Positions 10,247 through 19,344 are shown, counted from the first letter of the stretch. The stretch is DNA of 64,000 nt from Corynebacterium faecale (GCF_030408735.1 NZ_CP047204.1:2852001-2916000), one strand, 5' to 3'. The notes: generated by a model not told the origin, from the sequence alone. A program made the numbers and translations.

Positions 10247-10802
10247 CTGCTGCCTTCCTTAAAATCTCTAAAATCTTGTCTTCATTGCCTTCCGGTGTTG
10301 ATTTGATCAACTCCCGGAGTTTGTAAAACTCAGTTCTGACGCTGTGAATGTCAGATTCCCGCAACTCTGGGTTGCGGTAGGCCTCGAGGATGCCGGCCCA
10401 CTCAGCGCCGTTCTCGGCAACAAGCTGAGCGCCTTCCCCGGTCAGTCGAGCCATCTTCCGACCGGATTGGGTGCTGATGGTGATCAGACCCTCATCCTCG
10501 AGCATGGAGAGCGTCGGGTAGATTGCGCCCGGACTCGGACTCCAATTCCCCTCGGTGCGTTCATTGATGATCGTGATGATCTGGTAGCCGTGCATCGGCT
10601 CCGTGTCCAACAACGACAGGACCACCTGACGGAGATCTCCCCGCCCGGCCCGGCCGCCGCGTCCACGGCCCGGCCGACGGCCACCGTGGCCGCCATGTCG
10701 ACCGTGCCCGCCGTCATCTCTGCGGCGGTGGTGGCGCCCATGACGCGCTCCATGGTTTTCACTATTGAATTCTTCTGCGTTGTACGTCTTACCGTGCTGC
10801 AT
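10221..10802 (-). CDS. PadR family transcription regulator
   Basis: Regulator of 193 aa. Residues about 55-130 form the PadR winged helix (VVLSLLDTEPMHGYQI ... GAIYPTLSMLEDEGLI), followed by a helical dimerisation region. Before it is a strikingly His/Arg/Gly-rich stretch (HGRHHRRRDDGGHGRHGG...), a possible metal-binding or DNA-contacting arm also found in some actinobacterial PadR proteins. ATG 10802 is preceded by GGAAGGG; an in-frame GTG at 10838 has no ribosome site. Upstream palindromes suggest autoregulation. Confidence 0.85.
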   Translation of the reverse strand: MQHGKTYNAEEFNSENHGARHGRHHRRRDDGGHGRHGGHGGRRPGRGRGGRAGRGDLRQVVLSLLDTEPMHGYQIITIINERTEGNWSPSPGAIYPTLSMLEDEGLITISTQSGRKMARLTGEGAQLVAENGAEWAGILEAYRNPELRESDIHSVRTEFYKLRELIKSTPEGNEDKILEILRKAADDIKRLQP

Positions 10803-10865
10803 ATCGTGTGCCCTTCCGTGGAGGTTGTAGAGCTCCACACTGTGAAGAGTTAACGATATATCTCA

Positions 10866-10896
10866 ACTTATCGCTAAGTCAACGATAGTGACTATC
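10866..10896. promoter_or_regulatory. candidate PadR operators
   Basis: Two adjacent palindromes: ACTTA-TCGC-TAAGT (10866-10879) and GATAGT-G-ACTATC (10884-10896), 64-94 bp upstream of the padR start. A related sequence, TAACGATATATC, lies just before them (near 10852). Placement suggests self-repression; the regulator-site link is inferred. Confidence 0.45.
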
Positions 10897-11092
10897 ATAG
10901 AGCATCTTGGCTGGTCAGGCTATGTCGCTAAGGCTTGCCAAACATAGCTTAGGCTGGGGTTAGTGACACGACTAACCACAGAAATGAGGGAGTGGAGTGG
11001 GACACACAGGCCCAAAAACACCCCTATGGAACGCCAGAAGCGGTGACCGTTTCCGGCCACCGCTCCCCTGAGCTGTACTTCTTAGTGCTACC

Positions 11093-12706
11093 TTATCCGC
11101 GCGCCATGTCCACGAAACGCGAGTAGTGCAGCTGGTGCGCCACCTGGACGGTATCGATCGGACCGCCACGGTGCTTCGCCAGAATGATATCGGCCTCGCC
11201 GGCACGCTCATCATCCTTGTCCTGAGAGTCAGGACGGTAGAGCAACATGACGATATCCGCGTCCTGCTCCAGCGAACCAGACTCACGGAGATCGGCGAGC
11301 TGCGGGCGCTTATCGGTACGGGCTTCCGGACCACGGTTCAGCTGCGAGATGGCAATGACCGGAACATCAAGTTCCTTGGCCAGCAGCTTGAGCTGACGGG
11401 AGAATTCCGAGACTTCCTGCTGTCGGGATTCCACACGTTTGCCGGAGCTCATCAGCTGCAGATAATCCACCACGATCATCTGGATATCGTGTTTCTGCTT
11501 CAGCTTTCTCGCCTTGGAGCGGATCTCCATCATGGTGAGGTTGGCGGAGTCATCGATGAACAGCGGCGCCTTTGCCACCTTGTCCAGACGCTGCACCATC
11601 TTCTCCCATGCCTCTTCATCCATCTTTCCGCCGCGCATATCGGAGAGACGGATCTCTGTCTCCGCAGAGAGCAGACGCATCACGATCTCTGATTTAGACA
11701 TTTCCAGAGAGAAGATAACCGTGGCCATGTCATGCCTGATGGAGGCAGAACGCATGAAGTCCAACGCCAGCGTGGACTTACCCACACCGGGTCGGGCCGC
11801 CACGATGATCATCTGACCACCGCGCAGACCGTTGGTCAGGTCATCCAGATCCTTGAAACCGGTGGGCAGACCCGCGGCCAGACCACCATCGGTGGACAGC
11901 TGTTCAAGCTCCTCCATCGTCTCACCCAGAATATCGGCCAGAACGGAGTAATCCTCGCTCTGGTTCTTCTGGGAAACCGCGAATACCTCCTGCTGGGCAC
12001 GGTCAATGACGGCATCGATCTCTGCACCATCATCACCCTCATATCCCAGCTGGACGACACGTGTTCCGGCATCAACAAGCCGCCGCAGAACGGCCTTCTC
12101 GGAAACGATCTCCGCATAATAACGGGCATTGGCCGCGGTAGGCACCGACTGGATGAGTGTGTGCAGATACCCGCCACCACCCACCCGCTCCAGATCATTG
12201 GTGCGGTCCAGACGACCGGAGACAATGACCGGGTCAATGTCCTTGTTATCACTGAACAGATCAATGATCGCCTGGAAAATCAGCTGGTGGGCTGGTCGGT
12301 AGAAATCCTCCGGCACCAGGACATCCAGAATGTCAATGACGGTGTTCGGGCTGAGCAGCATGGCGCCCAACACGCCCATCTCGGCGTCATTGTCATAGGG
12401 AGGGGATCGGAAATCACGATACTCACGGGGACCATCATCATCACGCCCCTTGCGACCACGCCCACGGTTGGAATCCCTGTTGGAATCCCTGTTGAAGTCA
12501 CCACCGCGGTGGTCCGACCCTCTTCCCGGACCGCGGTCAGCGCCACCACCGAAGGGTGAGCTGCCCCCGGGACTGAAGTCCACATCCTCGAAGGCCGGGG
12601 ACGGTAGATCCCCGTCATCCGGCGGGAAGGACTCGCCTGGCGCCTCCGAAGGAACCGGGGGCACAAAGTCATCATCAAAACTCGCTGGCGATACATCAGC
12701 TGACAT
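11093..12706 (-). CDS. dnaB: replicative DNA helicase DnaB
   Basis: Hexameric 5'-3' helicase of 537 aa that unwinds the replication fork. Residues 1-100 are a disordered extension rich in Gly, Arg, Asp and RDSN repeats. The DnaB N domain starts near PPYDNDAEMGVLGAML, and the RecA-like C domain shows Walker A ARPGVGKST, Walker B MIVVDYLQLM and the SQLNRG / ESGSLEQDADIV motifs. No intein interrupts the Walker motifs, unlike some mycobacterial homologues. ATG 12706 follows AAGGGGA. The 740-bp upstream region is packed with DnaA-box-like sequences. Confidence 0.97.
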   Translation of the reverse strand: MSADVSPASFDDDFVPPVPSEAPGESFPPDDGDLPSPAFEDVDFSPGGSSPFGGGADRGPGRGSDHRGGDFNRDSNRDSNRGRGRKGRDDDGPREYRDFRSPPYDNDAEMGVLGAMLLSPNTVIDILDVLVPEDFYRPAHQLIFQAIIDLFSDNKDIDPVIVSGRLDRTNDLERVGGGGYLHTLIQSVPTAANARYYAEIVSEKAVLRRLVDAGTRVVQLGYEGDDGAEIDAVIDRAQQEVFAVSQKNQSEDYSVLADILGETMEELEQLSTDGGLAAGLPTGFKDLDDLTNGLRGGQMIIVAARPGVGKSTLALDFMRSASIRHDMATVIFSLEMSKSEIVMRLLSAETEIRLSDMRGGKMDEEAWEKMVQRLDKVAKAPLFIDDSANLTMMEIRSKARKLKQKHDIQMIVVDYLQLMSSGKRVESRQQEVSEFSRQLKLLAKELDVPVIAISQLNRGPEARTDKRPQLADLRESGSLEQDADIVMLLYRPDSQDKDDERAGEADIILAKHRGGPIDTVQVAHQLHYSRFVDMARG

Positions 12707-12836
12707 GGCTGATCCCCTTTCTCATAGCCTGCCTAACTCTAGTGTTTCGTGGCCCCATAGTCATTTTTTCTCCGCCCCTGGAAAACTTCACTTCTGCCAC
12801 CTGGGTTTCTATGGATCACCCGGTTTCTCCCCAGAA

Positions 12837-13146
12837 CTATCCACAAAACAATAGGTGAACAAAACCTGTTATCCCCAGATTCTTCCCCAATCCCACCGAG
12901 TTTCCCACAATCGAGCCCCCAGCCTGTGGATAACTTGTGGATAACTCCCCGACCCCCTCCCCGGAGATTCACATCACAGCAGCTCACAGCATCAAACCTA
13001 CCTGTGGACAACTGTGGACAAACAGTGGATAACTCCCTCTACCAGAGGTTTTAGGACTTCGAATACCCGTTCACTGCGGTTAAGCAGGGCTTTTGTCATT
13101 TACTAACACCAGGTTAACTATCCACATTTTGGGGAAGTTATCCACA
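12837..13146. promoter_or_regulatory. cluster of DnaA-box-like sequences upstream of dnaB
   Basis: The 741-bp gap between dnaB and rplI holds no gene but at least nine 9-mers matching TTATCCACA or the actinobacterial TTGTCCACA. Perfect: 12925-12933, 12936-12944, 13003-13011, 13013-13021 (all minus) and 13138-13146 (plus). One mismatch: 12837-12845, 12869-12877, 13024-13032, 13118-13126. Several occur as close tandem pairs 10-11 bp apart. It may control dnaB by DnaA, or titrate DnaA as datA-like loci do. It is not the usual oriC, which in this genus lies beside dnaA. Confidence 0.7.
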
Positions 13147-13345
13147 GGCCGGGGATAACTATCAACAGACCCCTTTGATACGGAGATTTTAGGCAGGAAT
13201 TCTCCCACACTGGAGTGGAACTGGGGTGCCTGATCCACTACGGGATTCGTGGTGGGCGTCGCAAAGCACAGCAACGCCGGGGACCAGCGACCCCCCGCTG
13301 CCATGCCGGGCCACCACCAACCGGTTGCGGCCGGTTGTAGAAAGA

Positions 13346-13383
13346 TTTCAACCCCACACCTGCTGTTTGGTGTGGGGTTGAAA
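13346..13383 (-). terminator. terminator of rpsF-ssb-rplI operon
   Basis: Stem of 15 bp (TTTCAACCCCACACC / GGTGTGGGGTTGAAA) about 65 bp past the rplI stop. On the minus strand TCTTTC follows. Confidence 0.85.
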
Positions 13384-13447
13384 GCTGCTGTTGTCGTTGG
13401 GCGTTCACCAATCTTTGGGGAACACCGCCGTCGCGTGCGCGTTGTCG

Positions 13448-13900
13448 TTACGCTGCGACGACCTCAAACTTCACGCGGGACACAATGCCCTCATGAATTT
13501 TTGCTTCTACCTGGTACTTACCGGTGGTCTTAACCAGGTTCTTCGGGAGAACAATGGCACGCTTGTCCAGGTTCGGGCCGCCGGCTGCCTTGACTGCGTC
13601 GACGATGTCGTCAGCCTTGACAGAACCGAACAGCTTTCCGCTCTCGGAGGTGCGGACTGCAACCTTGACACCCTCAAGTGCCTCAAGCTGAGCCTTAACT
13701 TCGCGAGCGTGGTCGAGGTCGCGGATTGCGCGAGCCTCCTGGGCACGCTTGATGCCCTCGATCTGCTTCTCAGCGCCCGGGGTAGCCGGAATGGCCAGGC
13801 CACGCGGGAGCAGCAGGTTACGTCCGTAGCCGTCCTTGACCTCTACGATGTCGCCAGCGACACCGAGGTTATCAACGGCGGCGGTGAGGATCAGCTTCAT
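13448..13900 (-). CDS. rplI: ribosomal protein L9
   Basis: Large-subunit protein bL9, 150 aa, the usual length. The N domain (MKLILTAAVDNLGVAGDIVEVKDGYGRN... pattern, with the LLPRGLA segment near residue 31) binds 23S rRNA, followed by the long connecting helix and the C domain. ATG 13900 follows an AAGG-containing site. Last gene of the rpsF-ssb-rplI operon. rpsR, which often sits between ssb and rplI in other actinobacteria, is absent here. Confidence 0.97.
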   Translation of the reverse strand: MKLILTAAVDNLGVAGDIVEVKDGYGRNLLLPRGLAIPATPGAEKQIEGIKRAQEARAIRDLDHAREVKAQLEALEGVKVAVRTSESGKLFGSVKADDIVDAVKAAGGPNLDKRAIVLPKNLVKTTGKYQVEAKIHEGIVSRVKFEVVAA

Positions 13901-13952
13901 GATCCCTGCCTTTCGTGGTTTTTAAGATGTGATGTTGGAAAAGAAGAAAAGT

Positions 13953-14651
13953 TTAGAACGGGGGCTCATCGTCTGCGCCACCGAATCCGCCACTACCGGC
14001 GGGGGGTGCAGAATTCCATGGATCGTTGTCGGGGGCTGCTGCCTGATTGCCGCCGCCTCCGAAACCACCCTGGTTGAAGTTGTTGCCGGACTGGCCCTGG
14101 TTTCCACCGGGGTTTCCACCCTGGTTTCCTCCAAAACCGCCCTGGTTCCCCTGCTGTCCGCCGAAGCCACCGGCGTTCTGGTTGAATCCGCCTTGGCCGC
14201 CACCCGGGTTTCCACCCTGGTTGCCGCCGAAGCCACCCTGGCCACCACCCTGATTTCCGCCGAAGCCGCCCTGGCCACCACCACGTGCATTACGGGTGAT
14301 TTCTGCCTTTGCGTACTTCAGGGATGGGCCGACTTCGTCGACCTCAACTTCGAAGATGGTGCGCTTTTCGCCCTCGCGGGTTTCATAGGAACGCTGACGG
14401 AGACGGCCCTGCACGATCACGCGCATGCCCTTCGTCAGTGATTCAGCCACATTCTCCGCGGCTTCGCGCCAGACATTGCAGGTGAGGAACAGAGCCTCGC
14501 CATCCTCCCACTGATTGGTGGTCCGGTTAAAGGTCCGGGGAGTGGAGGCGATACGGAAGTTAGCGACTGCCGCACCCGATGGGGTGAAGCGCAACTCCGG
14601 GTCGGCAACGAGGTTGCCTACGACGGTGATGGTGGTATCTCCCTGTGCCAT
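13953..14651 (-). CDS. ssb: single-stranded DNA-binding protein
   Basis: SSB of 232 aa. The OB fold occupies residues 1-110 ([20 protein letters not shown] ...). A long Gly/Asn/Gln-rich linker has [13 protein letters not shown] repeats, and the tip DDEPPF is the acidic peptide that recruits partner proteins. ATG 14651 is chosen because MAQGDT is the family start; a TTG three codons upstream (14660) is the alternative. It lies between rpsF and rplI, the standard arrangement. Confidence 0.96.
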   Translation of the reverse strand: MAQGDTTITVVGNLVADPELRFTPSGAAVANFRIASTPRTFNRTTNQWEDGEALFLTCNVWREAAENVAESLTKGMRVIVQGRLRQRSYETREGEKRTIFEVEVDEVGPSLKYAKAEITRNARGGGQGGFGGNQGGGQGGFGGNQGGNPGGGQGGFNQNAGGFGGQQGNQGGFGGNQGGNPGGNQGQSGNNFNQGGFGGGGNQAAAPDNDPWNSAPPAGSGGFGGADDEPPF

Positions 14652-14684
14652 GTCCTTCAACTACCTCTCTAGAGCTAAAGTTCT

Positions 14685-14972
14685 TTACTTGTCGAGTCGC
14701 AGAACCTTGGTGCGCAGGACACCATCGTTCAGGTTCAGAACACGATCGAGCTCGAGCACAGTCGCAGACTCGCACTTGAGATCGACGACGGCGTAGATGC
14801 CCTCTTCCTTCTTGTTGATCTGGTAGGCCAAACGGCGCTTACCCCAGACATCAACCTTTACAACATCGCCCTTGTCCTTGCGGACAACCTCGAGGAACTT
14901 ATCCAGGGACGGGGCAACGGTGCGCTCATCCTGAGAAGGATCGAGAATGATCATGAGTTCGTATTGACGCAC
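14685..14972 (-). CDS. rpsF: ribosomal protein S6
   Basis: Small-subunit protein bS6, 95 aa, a ferredoxin-like fold that pairs with S18. The start is best set at GTG 14972 ([13 protein letters not shown]): it lies 11 nt after AGGAGG, whereas the in-frame ATG at 14981 is only 2 nt from that site, and 95 aa is the expected corynebacterial length. First gene of the operon with ssb and rplI. Confidence 0.95.
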   Translation of the reverse strand: MRQYELMIILDPSQDERTVAPSLDKFLEVVRKDKGDVVKVDVWGKRRLAYQINKKEEGIYAVVDLKCESATVLELDRVLNLNDGVLRTKVLRLDK

Positions 14973-15098
14973 GGACCTCATCACCTCCTATGGTCTAGTA
15001 ATTGTTTTCGGCCACGCCCTTTTGGCGTAGCAGGAGGGTCGTTGCGTCAGCAACCTATTCAAGGTACACCAACGCAAGCTGAAAGTCGATTCTCCATC

Positions 15099-15260
15099 TC
15101 AGGAATTTTTGGCCGCATTACCGGCGCTCAGTGTGGCGCCTCCACCGAGTGGAGTGGTGCTGCGTTCAGATTGGGCCAGATTCTGGGGAACTGCGCCGGC
15201 CACGCCAGCGAGTGTCAGTGCGGATACTGCGAGAAGTCCCGCAAACGATGTCGATGCCAT
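15099..15260 (-). CDS. small putative secreted protein
   Basis: Short reading frame of 53 codons: ATG 15260 preceded by GGTAGGA at 4 nt, followed by MASTSFAGLLAVSALTLAGV, which looks like a signal peptide ending at AGA-V. The mature part would be about 30 residues, rich in Ser, Thr, Gly and Asn. It lies upstream of rpsF, between it and a small membrane protein gene. Not recognised. Short length is the main doubt; the good ribosome site and signal sequence are the main support. Confidence 0.5.
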   Translation of the reverse strand: MASTSFAGLLAVSALTLAGVAGAVPQNLAQSERSTTPLGGGATLSAGNAAKNS

Positions 15261-15370
15261 CAGTTCCTACCCTTCACCATCTCAAACTTCTGATGTGCCA
15301 CTACCGGCTCAACGCGCAGCTACAGGACATAGTTCCCGCGCTGGGGATCGGTGGCGCTGCCGGCGGCCCA

Positions 15371-15424
15371 GGTGCTCCCGGTGCTCCCGGCGCTCCCGGT
15401 GCTCCCGGTGCTCCCGGCGCTCCC
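15371..15424. repeat. 9-bp tandem repeat (GGYGCTCCC x6)
   Basis: Six perfect or near-perfect copies of GGTGCTCCC / GGCGCTCCC in tandem, with a degenerate copy at each edge. Both strands can encode Gly-Ala-Pro repeats in one frame. It begins about 10 bp past the stop codon of the small membrane protein gene on the minus strand. Confidence 0.9.
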
Positions 15425-15433
15425 GGCGCGACC

Positions 15434-15625
15434 TCAGGACAGCGTGGTACCCCAGAACACCGCGATGGTCACGGGAACGATGGTGATGAGCACAATCGCG
15501 ATCGCGAACAGGCTCCAGATCTGCGCCTGCGATTTCTTGTACATGAAGCTGGCGAAAGCCCCACCGAAAAACAGAAAACCAATGAAGACACTCGCCATGG
15601 TGATGATCAGAACTGTGTTGCTCAC
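15434..15625 (-). CDS. small membrane protein
   Basis: A 63-aa protein with two predicted transmembrane helices (about residues 5-27 and 38-58) joined by a short basic loop, YKKSQAQ. GTG 15625 directly follows the TAA of the upstream glycosyltransferase gene, with AAGGAAG inside that gene as ribosome site, so the two are co-translated. Function unknown; a small subunit of the neighbouring envelope glycosyltransferase is possible. Confidence 0.75.
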   Translation of the reverse strand: MSNTVLIITMASVFIGFLFFGGAFASFMYKKSQAQIWSLFAIAIVLITIVPVTIAVFWGTTLS

Positions 15626-17113
15626 TTAACTTCCTTCAACGCTTGTCGACGCTCCGGTTGACCGCTTAGCGGTCAACGTGAACGTATCAGTGTCCCCGAA
15701 CGCTCCAGCGAGGGGATCTCTGCCACCGTGGGCGTCCAGGACCGGGTCGGGGATCCGCCCGAGCATCTGGCGGATAACCAGAACCACCATGGCTACGATG
15801 AATCCACCGCGCACGATCAGCACGATGTCCAGCACGCCCCCCGGGAGACCCATGTTCTCGGTGCCCAGCATGTGCCACATCAGGATCGGCCAGACCATCG
15901 CGTCCACCACCATCCAGGGGAAGAGCAGACGCCAGTGGGGAAGAGCCAACACCGCCAGTGGGACCAACCAGAGGGAATACTGCGGGCTCCACACCTTGTT
16001 CAGGAGCAGGAAGGCCGCCACGATGAGGAAGGCCAGTTCCGCCACGCGGGGGCGTCGCTGCACCCTCAGGCCGAACACCGCGATGGCAAGACAGGCGCCG
16101 GCGAAGAAGAGGAAGCTGAGGGTGTTGAGCACCCCGGGGTTGTTGATGGGTGCCGCGAGGTTGCGATCCAGAATCTGGTAGATCGTGGTCCATTCGGCAC
16201 CACGGGTCTCATTGAGACGGATGAACTCGTACCAGGCCTCGGGGTAGGTGATGATCACGGGAACGTTGATCACCAACCAGACGATGACGGCCGCACCCAT
16301 CATGGAGAAGAATTCCTTGAGTTTTCCGCTGCGGACACCCAGGACGAGGAAGGCTCCCAGGAGATAGAGGGGCCACAATTTGAAGGCGGTCCCCAGTCCG
16401 ATGAGCACCCCGGCCCACACCGGGTTGCCGCGTTTGACCGCGAGCAGCGCTCCGACGGCGGCAGCGATGGAAGGGGTGTCCCAGTTGGTGAATGCGTGGA
16501 CGGCAACCAGGGGAGAGGCCGCAACCAGAACGGTGTCCCAGACCCGGTTGCCGGTCAGTTCCACCATCATGCGGATGACCAGCACCCAGAAGAATGCCAG
16601 ACCCAGGGCCGTGACGATGAAGTACAGGCCGGCCTCAGGGAGCGAATGAAAGGGGAGTATATCCACCACGGGGTAGAGGAACCGGGTGATGATGGCCGCG
16701 ATCCACTGGAAGATTCCCCCCAGGACCGGATACTCCATATAACGGGTGAGGTCCCCCTCCTGCCACGAGTAGGCATAGGGGAAACCGGGGGAGTCGAGTC
16801 CGCGCCCTCCATAGAGGGGGACGATGTCGTTGTAGCAGGCGGAGGTGTACTGGCGGTTGCCTGACCAGTTCAGGGCGATCACGCCGTCCTCACCGCGTCC
16901 GCCCTGGATGCAGTTGGCCTTGGTCAGGAATCCCACCGCCAGGAACACCAGGGAGGTGGTGATCAGAACACGCAGCGGAGTCCAGAACCGCTGGGTTCCC
17001 ACCTGTGCGAACCTGCCCAGCGGCCCGCCGATCGCGTTGATGAAGTCGTGGGCAACCGGCTCCGTGTCAGCTGGGGAGACCCTTCCCCTGGTCACCTTCT
17101 GGCCCATCGACAT
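15626..17113 (-). CDS. GT87-like polyprenyl-phosphate glycosyltransferase
   Basis: Multi-spanning membrane protein of 495 aa with about ten TM helices, resembling the DUF2029/GT87 mannosyltransferase family (GT-C fold). An acidic pair in the first outer loop (GGRGEDGV), the NWDTPS segment and NKVWSPQYSLWL near residue 370 are typical. Such enzymes transfer sugars from polyprenyl phosphate to cell-envelope glycans outside the membrane. A similar gene lies between ponA1 and rpsF in Mycobacterium tuberculosis (Rv0051), so the synteny is old. ATG 17113 is spaced best from AAGGAG; ATG 17116 is the alternative. Confidence 0.8.
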   Translation of the reverse strand: MSMGQKVTRGRVSPADTEPVAHDFINAIGGPLGRFAQVGTQRFWTPLRVLITTSLVFLAVGFLTKANCIQGGRGEDGVIALNWSGNRQYTSACYNDIVPLYGGRGLDSPGFPYAYSWQEGDLTRYMEYPVLGGIFQWIAAIITRFLYPVVDILPFHSLPEAGLYFIVTALGLAFFWVLVIRMMVELTGNRVWDTVLVAASPLVAVHAFTNWDTPSIAAAVGALLAVKRGNPVWAGVLIGLGTAFKLWPLYLLGAFLVLGVRSGKLKEFFSMMGAAVIVWLVINVPVIITYPEAWYEFIRLNETRGAEWTTIYQILDRNLAAPINNPGVLNTLSFLFFAGACLAIAVFGLRVQRRPRVAELAFLIVAAFLLLNKVWSPQYSLWLVPLAVLALPHWRLLFPWMVVDAMVWPILMWHMLGTENMGLPGGVLDIVLIVRGGFIVAMVVLVIRQMLGRIPDPVLDAHGGRDPLAGAFGDTDTFTLTAKRSTGASTSVEGS

Positions 17114-17178
17114 CATGACTCCTTGTGGCGTGGTGTTCCTCCCATGCCCATGATGGGCATGAGAAACTGCCTGAGATT

Positions 17179-19344
17179 CTAACCCAGGTTGAAGAGGTCT
17201 CCTGGGATAACGATGCCCGGGGCCAATTCGATATCTCCCCCGTTGTCCGCAGGTGCTTCCGGAGCTGGAGCTTCAGGCTCACCTTCGGCAGGGGCCTCCG
17301 GCACCTCGGCGCCGTCATCGGACGGGGCTTCGGAGGTAGCCGCACCGCCGCCTCCACTGACCACTGGGGCAGAGGGGGCCCAGTACTGCTGTGGCGCAGG
17401 TGCATTGCCATAACCGAGGGCCCGGGCGGTGGGGAACTCCTCGATGTCCGCGTCGTCCAATGCTGAGTCCATGGTGTCCTTCCAGATCACCGATGGTGCG
17501 AGGGAACCGTACATGTTGCCGCCCCACTCATTGAAGAGTGGGGTGTTCTCCACGGTGCCGACCCAGACCGCGGTGGACAGCTGCGGGGTGGCCCCGAGCA
17601 TCCAGGCATCCTTGTTGTAGCCCGTATCTCCGAGCTGGGTGGTGCCGGTCTTCGCAGCCGAGGGGCGACCGCCCGCCAGGTTGTTGTAATTGGAGTAAGC
17701 CGCGATGGGAGCCATCGCATCCAGGAGGTTGGTGGCAACCTTCTCGGAGACGCGTCGTTCGCCTTCGCCGATCTCCACCTCATAGAGAACCTCGCCGGAC
17801 AGGGTCTCGACCTTCTCCACGAAGTGTGGCCGGTACCAGATGCCCACATTGGCGATGGTCGCCATGGCTGAGGCCATGTCGAGCGGACGGGATGAGTACT
17901 GGCCCAGGACGATGCCCTCATACGGAGTGGCACCGTTCTCGGTCAGGGTTTCAGGGATGCCGGGCAGGGAACGGGCGACTCCCAGGGCATGCGCCATGTC
18001 AGCGGTATCCTGTGGCCCATTCTCCAGGTCATTCTGGAGACGGATGAAACTGGTGTTGTAGGAGAACTTCAGTGCCTCTTCGATGGAGCAGTAACCACAA
18101 CCGGAATTATTGACGTTGGTGATGGTGGCATCACCCGAGGTGACCGGAGCAGAACTATAAGTCTGGGAGAGCGGGATGCCCTGCTGGAGCGCCGCGGCCA
18201 GACCGAAGATCTTGAAGATGGAACCGGTCTGGAGTGGGGAGTTGGCATAGTCCCACCCACCTGGATCCTCACCACCGTAGTAGGCCCGCACGGCACCGTT
18301 TTCCGGATCAATGGAGACCACAGCGGCGCGCACCTCCTCGCCATGGGTTTCCATCTGCTCACGGACAGCGTCAACGGCACCCTGCTGCGCTTCCGGATCA
18401 ATCGTGGTGGTGATCTGCAGACCACGTGTCTGCACATCCTCCTCGGTGATACCCACCGCGGCCAGCTCTGCCATCACCTTATTTTTGATCAGACCATTGG
18501 TGCCGGTGGCCTCGGTGTAGGCACGGTTGTTGGCCGGGTCAGTGGTCTCCGGGTATTGCGCCTGAGCACGGTACTCCGGTGTCAGGGCTCCGGTCTCCAC
18601 CATCCCGTCCATGACATAGTTCCAGCGTGATTCAGCGGCCTCACGGTTGGTCCATGGTTCCAGTGCACTGGGCAGCTGGATACTGGCAGCCAGCACCGCG
18701 CCCTCCTCCGGAGCCAACTCGCTCACTGGTTTACCGAAATAAGCCTGGGAGGCAGCCTGGACACCATAAGCGTTACGTCCGAAGTACACGGTGTTGAGAT
18801 ACGCCTCGAGCACCTCATCCTTGGACCACTCATTGGCCATCTTGGCGGAATAAACCAGTTCCTTTGCCTTGCGGATCAGGGAACGCTCATCACCGACCAC
18901 AGCTTTCTTCACATACTGCTGGGTGATGGTCGATCCGCCACCGGCGGAGGAGTCACCGGTGATCACACCGAGAGCCGCGCGGGCATAACCCGTGATGGAG
19001 AAACCCGGGTTGGTGTAGAACTCACGGTCCTCTGCAGACATGACCGCATTACGCACCGACTCCGGCACCTCATCCAGGCTGACCATCTGGCGGTTGCCCT
19101 CTGGTGGAACGATACGCGCCAGTTCGGTCTCACTGTCGGAGGCATAGATCTGCGATACCTGTGGAGAGACCAGCTCCTCCGGCTCGGGAACATCCACCAC
19201 GATGTAGGCAGACATGAAGACCAACGCAGGGACAGCGATCATGGCGATGATGACGCCGATGATGCTGTTGCGCAGAGTCTTCTTATTCTTCGCACGCCTC
19301 TTCCCGCGGGCAGGTTGGGCAGAGGAGTTTTTGTTGTTCGTCAA
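17179..19344 (-). CDS. class A penicillin-binding protein
   Basis: Bifunctional murein synthase of 721 aa. It has a basic cytoplasmic tail, one TM anchor (about residues 27-50), and a GT51 transglycosylase domain with SAEDREFYTNPG, GGSTITQQYVKKA and YLNTVYFGRNAYGVQAAS. The transpeptidase domain has SIFK (active serine), SYN and KTGT. The last 70 residues are a Pro/Glu/Ala-rich tail. It polymerises and cross-links peptidoglycan and is equivalent to PonA1 by synteny. The start is TTG 19344 with only a weak ribosome site. Confidence 0.95.
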   Translation of the reverse strand: MTNNKNSSAQPARGKRRAKNKKTLRNSIIGVIIAMIAVPALVFMSAYIVVDVPEPEELVSPQVSQIYASDSETELARIVPPEGNRQMVSLDEVPESVRNAVMSAEDREFYTNPGFSITGYARAALGVITGDSSAGGGSTITQQYVKKAVVGDERSLIRKAKELVYSAKMANEWSKDEVLEAYLNTVYFGRNAYGVQAASQAYFGKPVSELAPEEGAVLAASIQLPSALEPWTNREAAESRWNYVMDGMVETGALTPEYRAQAQYPETTDPANNRAYTEATGTNGLIKNKVMAELAAVGITEEDVQTRGLQITTTIDPEAQQGAVDAVREQMETHGEEVRAAVVSIDPENGAVRAYYGGEDPGGWDYANSPLQTGSIFKIFGLAAALQQGIPLSQTYSSAPVTSGDATITNVNNSGCGYCSIEEALKFSYNTSFIRLQNDLENGPQDTADMAHALGVARSLPGIPETLTENGATPYEGIVLGQYSSRPLDMASAMATIANVGIWYRPHFVEKVETLSGEVLYEVEIGEGERRVSEKVATNLLDAMAPIAAYSNYNNLAGGRPSAAKTGTTQLGDTGYNKDAWMLGATPQLSTAVWVGTVENTPLFNEWGGNMYGSLAPSVIWKDTMDSALDDADIEEFPTARALGYGNAPAPQQYWAPSAPVVSGGGGAATSEAPSDDGAEVPEAPAEGEPEAPAPEAPADNGGDIELAPGIVIPGDLFNLG

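Noticed and set aside
12837..13146. DnaA-box cluster as the chromosomal origin
   Set aside because: No dnaA, dnaN or rpmH nearby and no evident AT-rich unwinding stretch next to the boxes; oriC of this genus lies beside dnaA.
15131..15661. Plus-strand frame with collagen-like GAP repeats
   Set aside because: It runs antisense through the well-supported small membrane protein gene and has no ribosome site; the GAP pattern comes from the 9-bp DNA repeat, which reads GAP on both strands.
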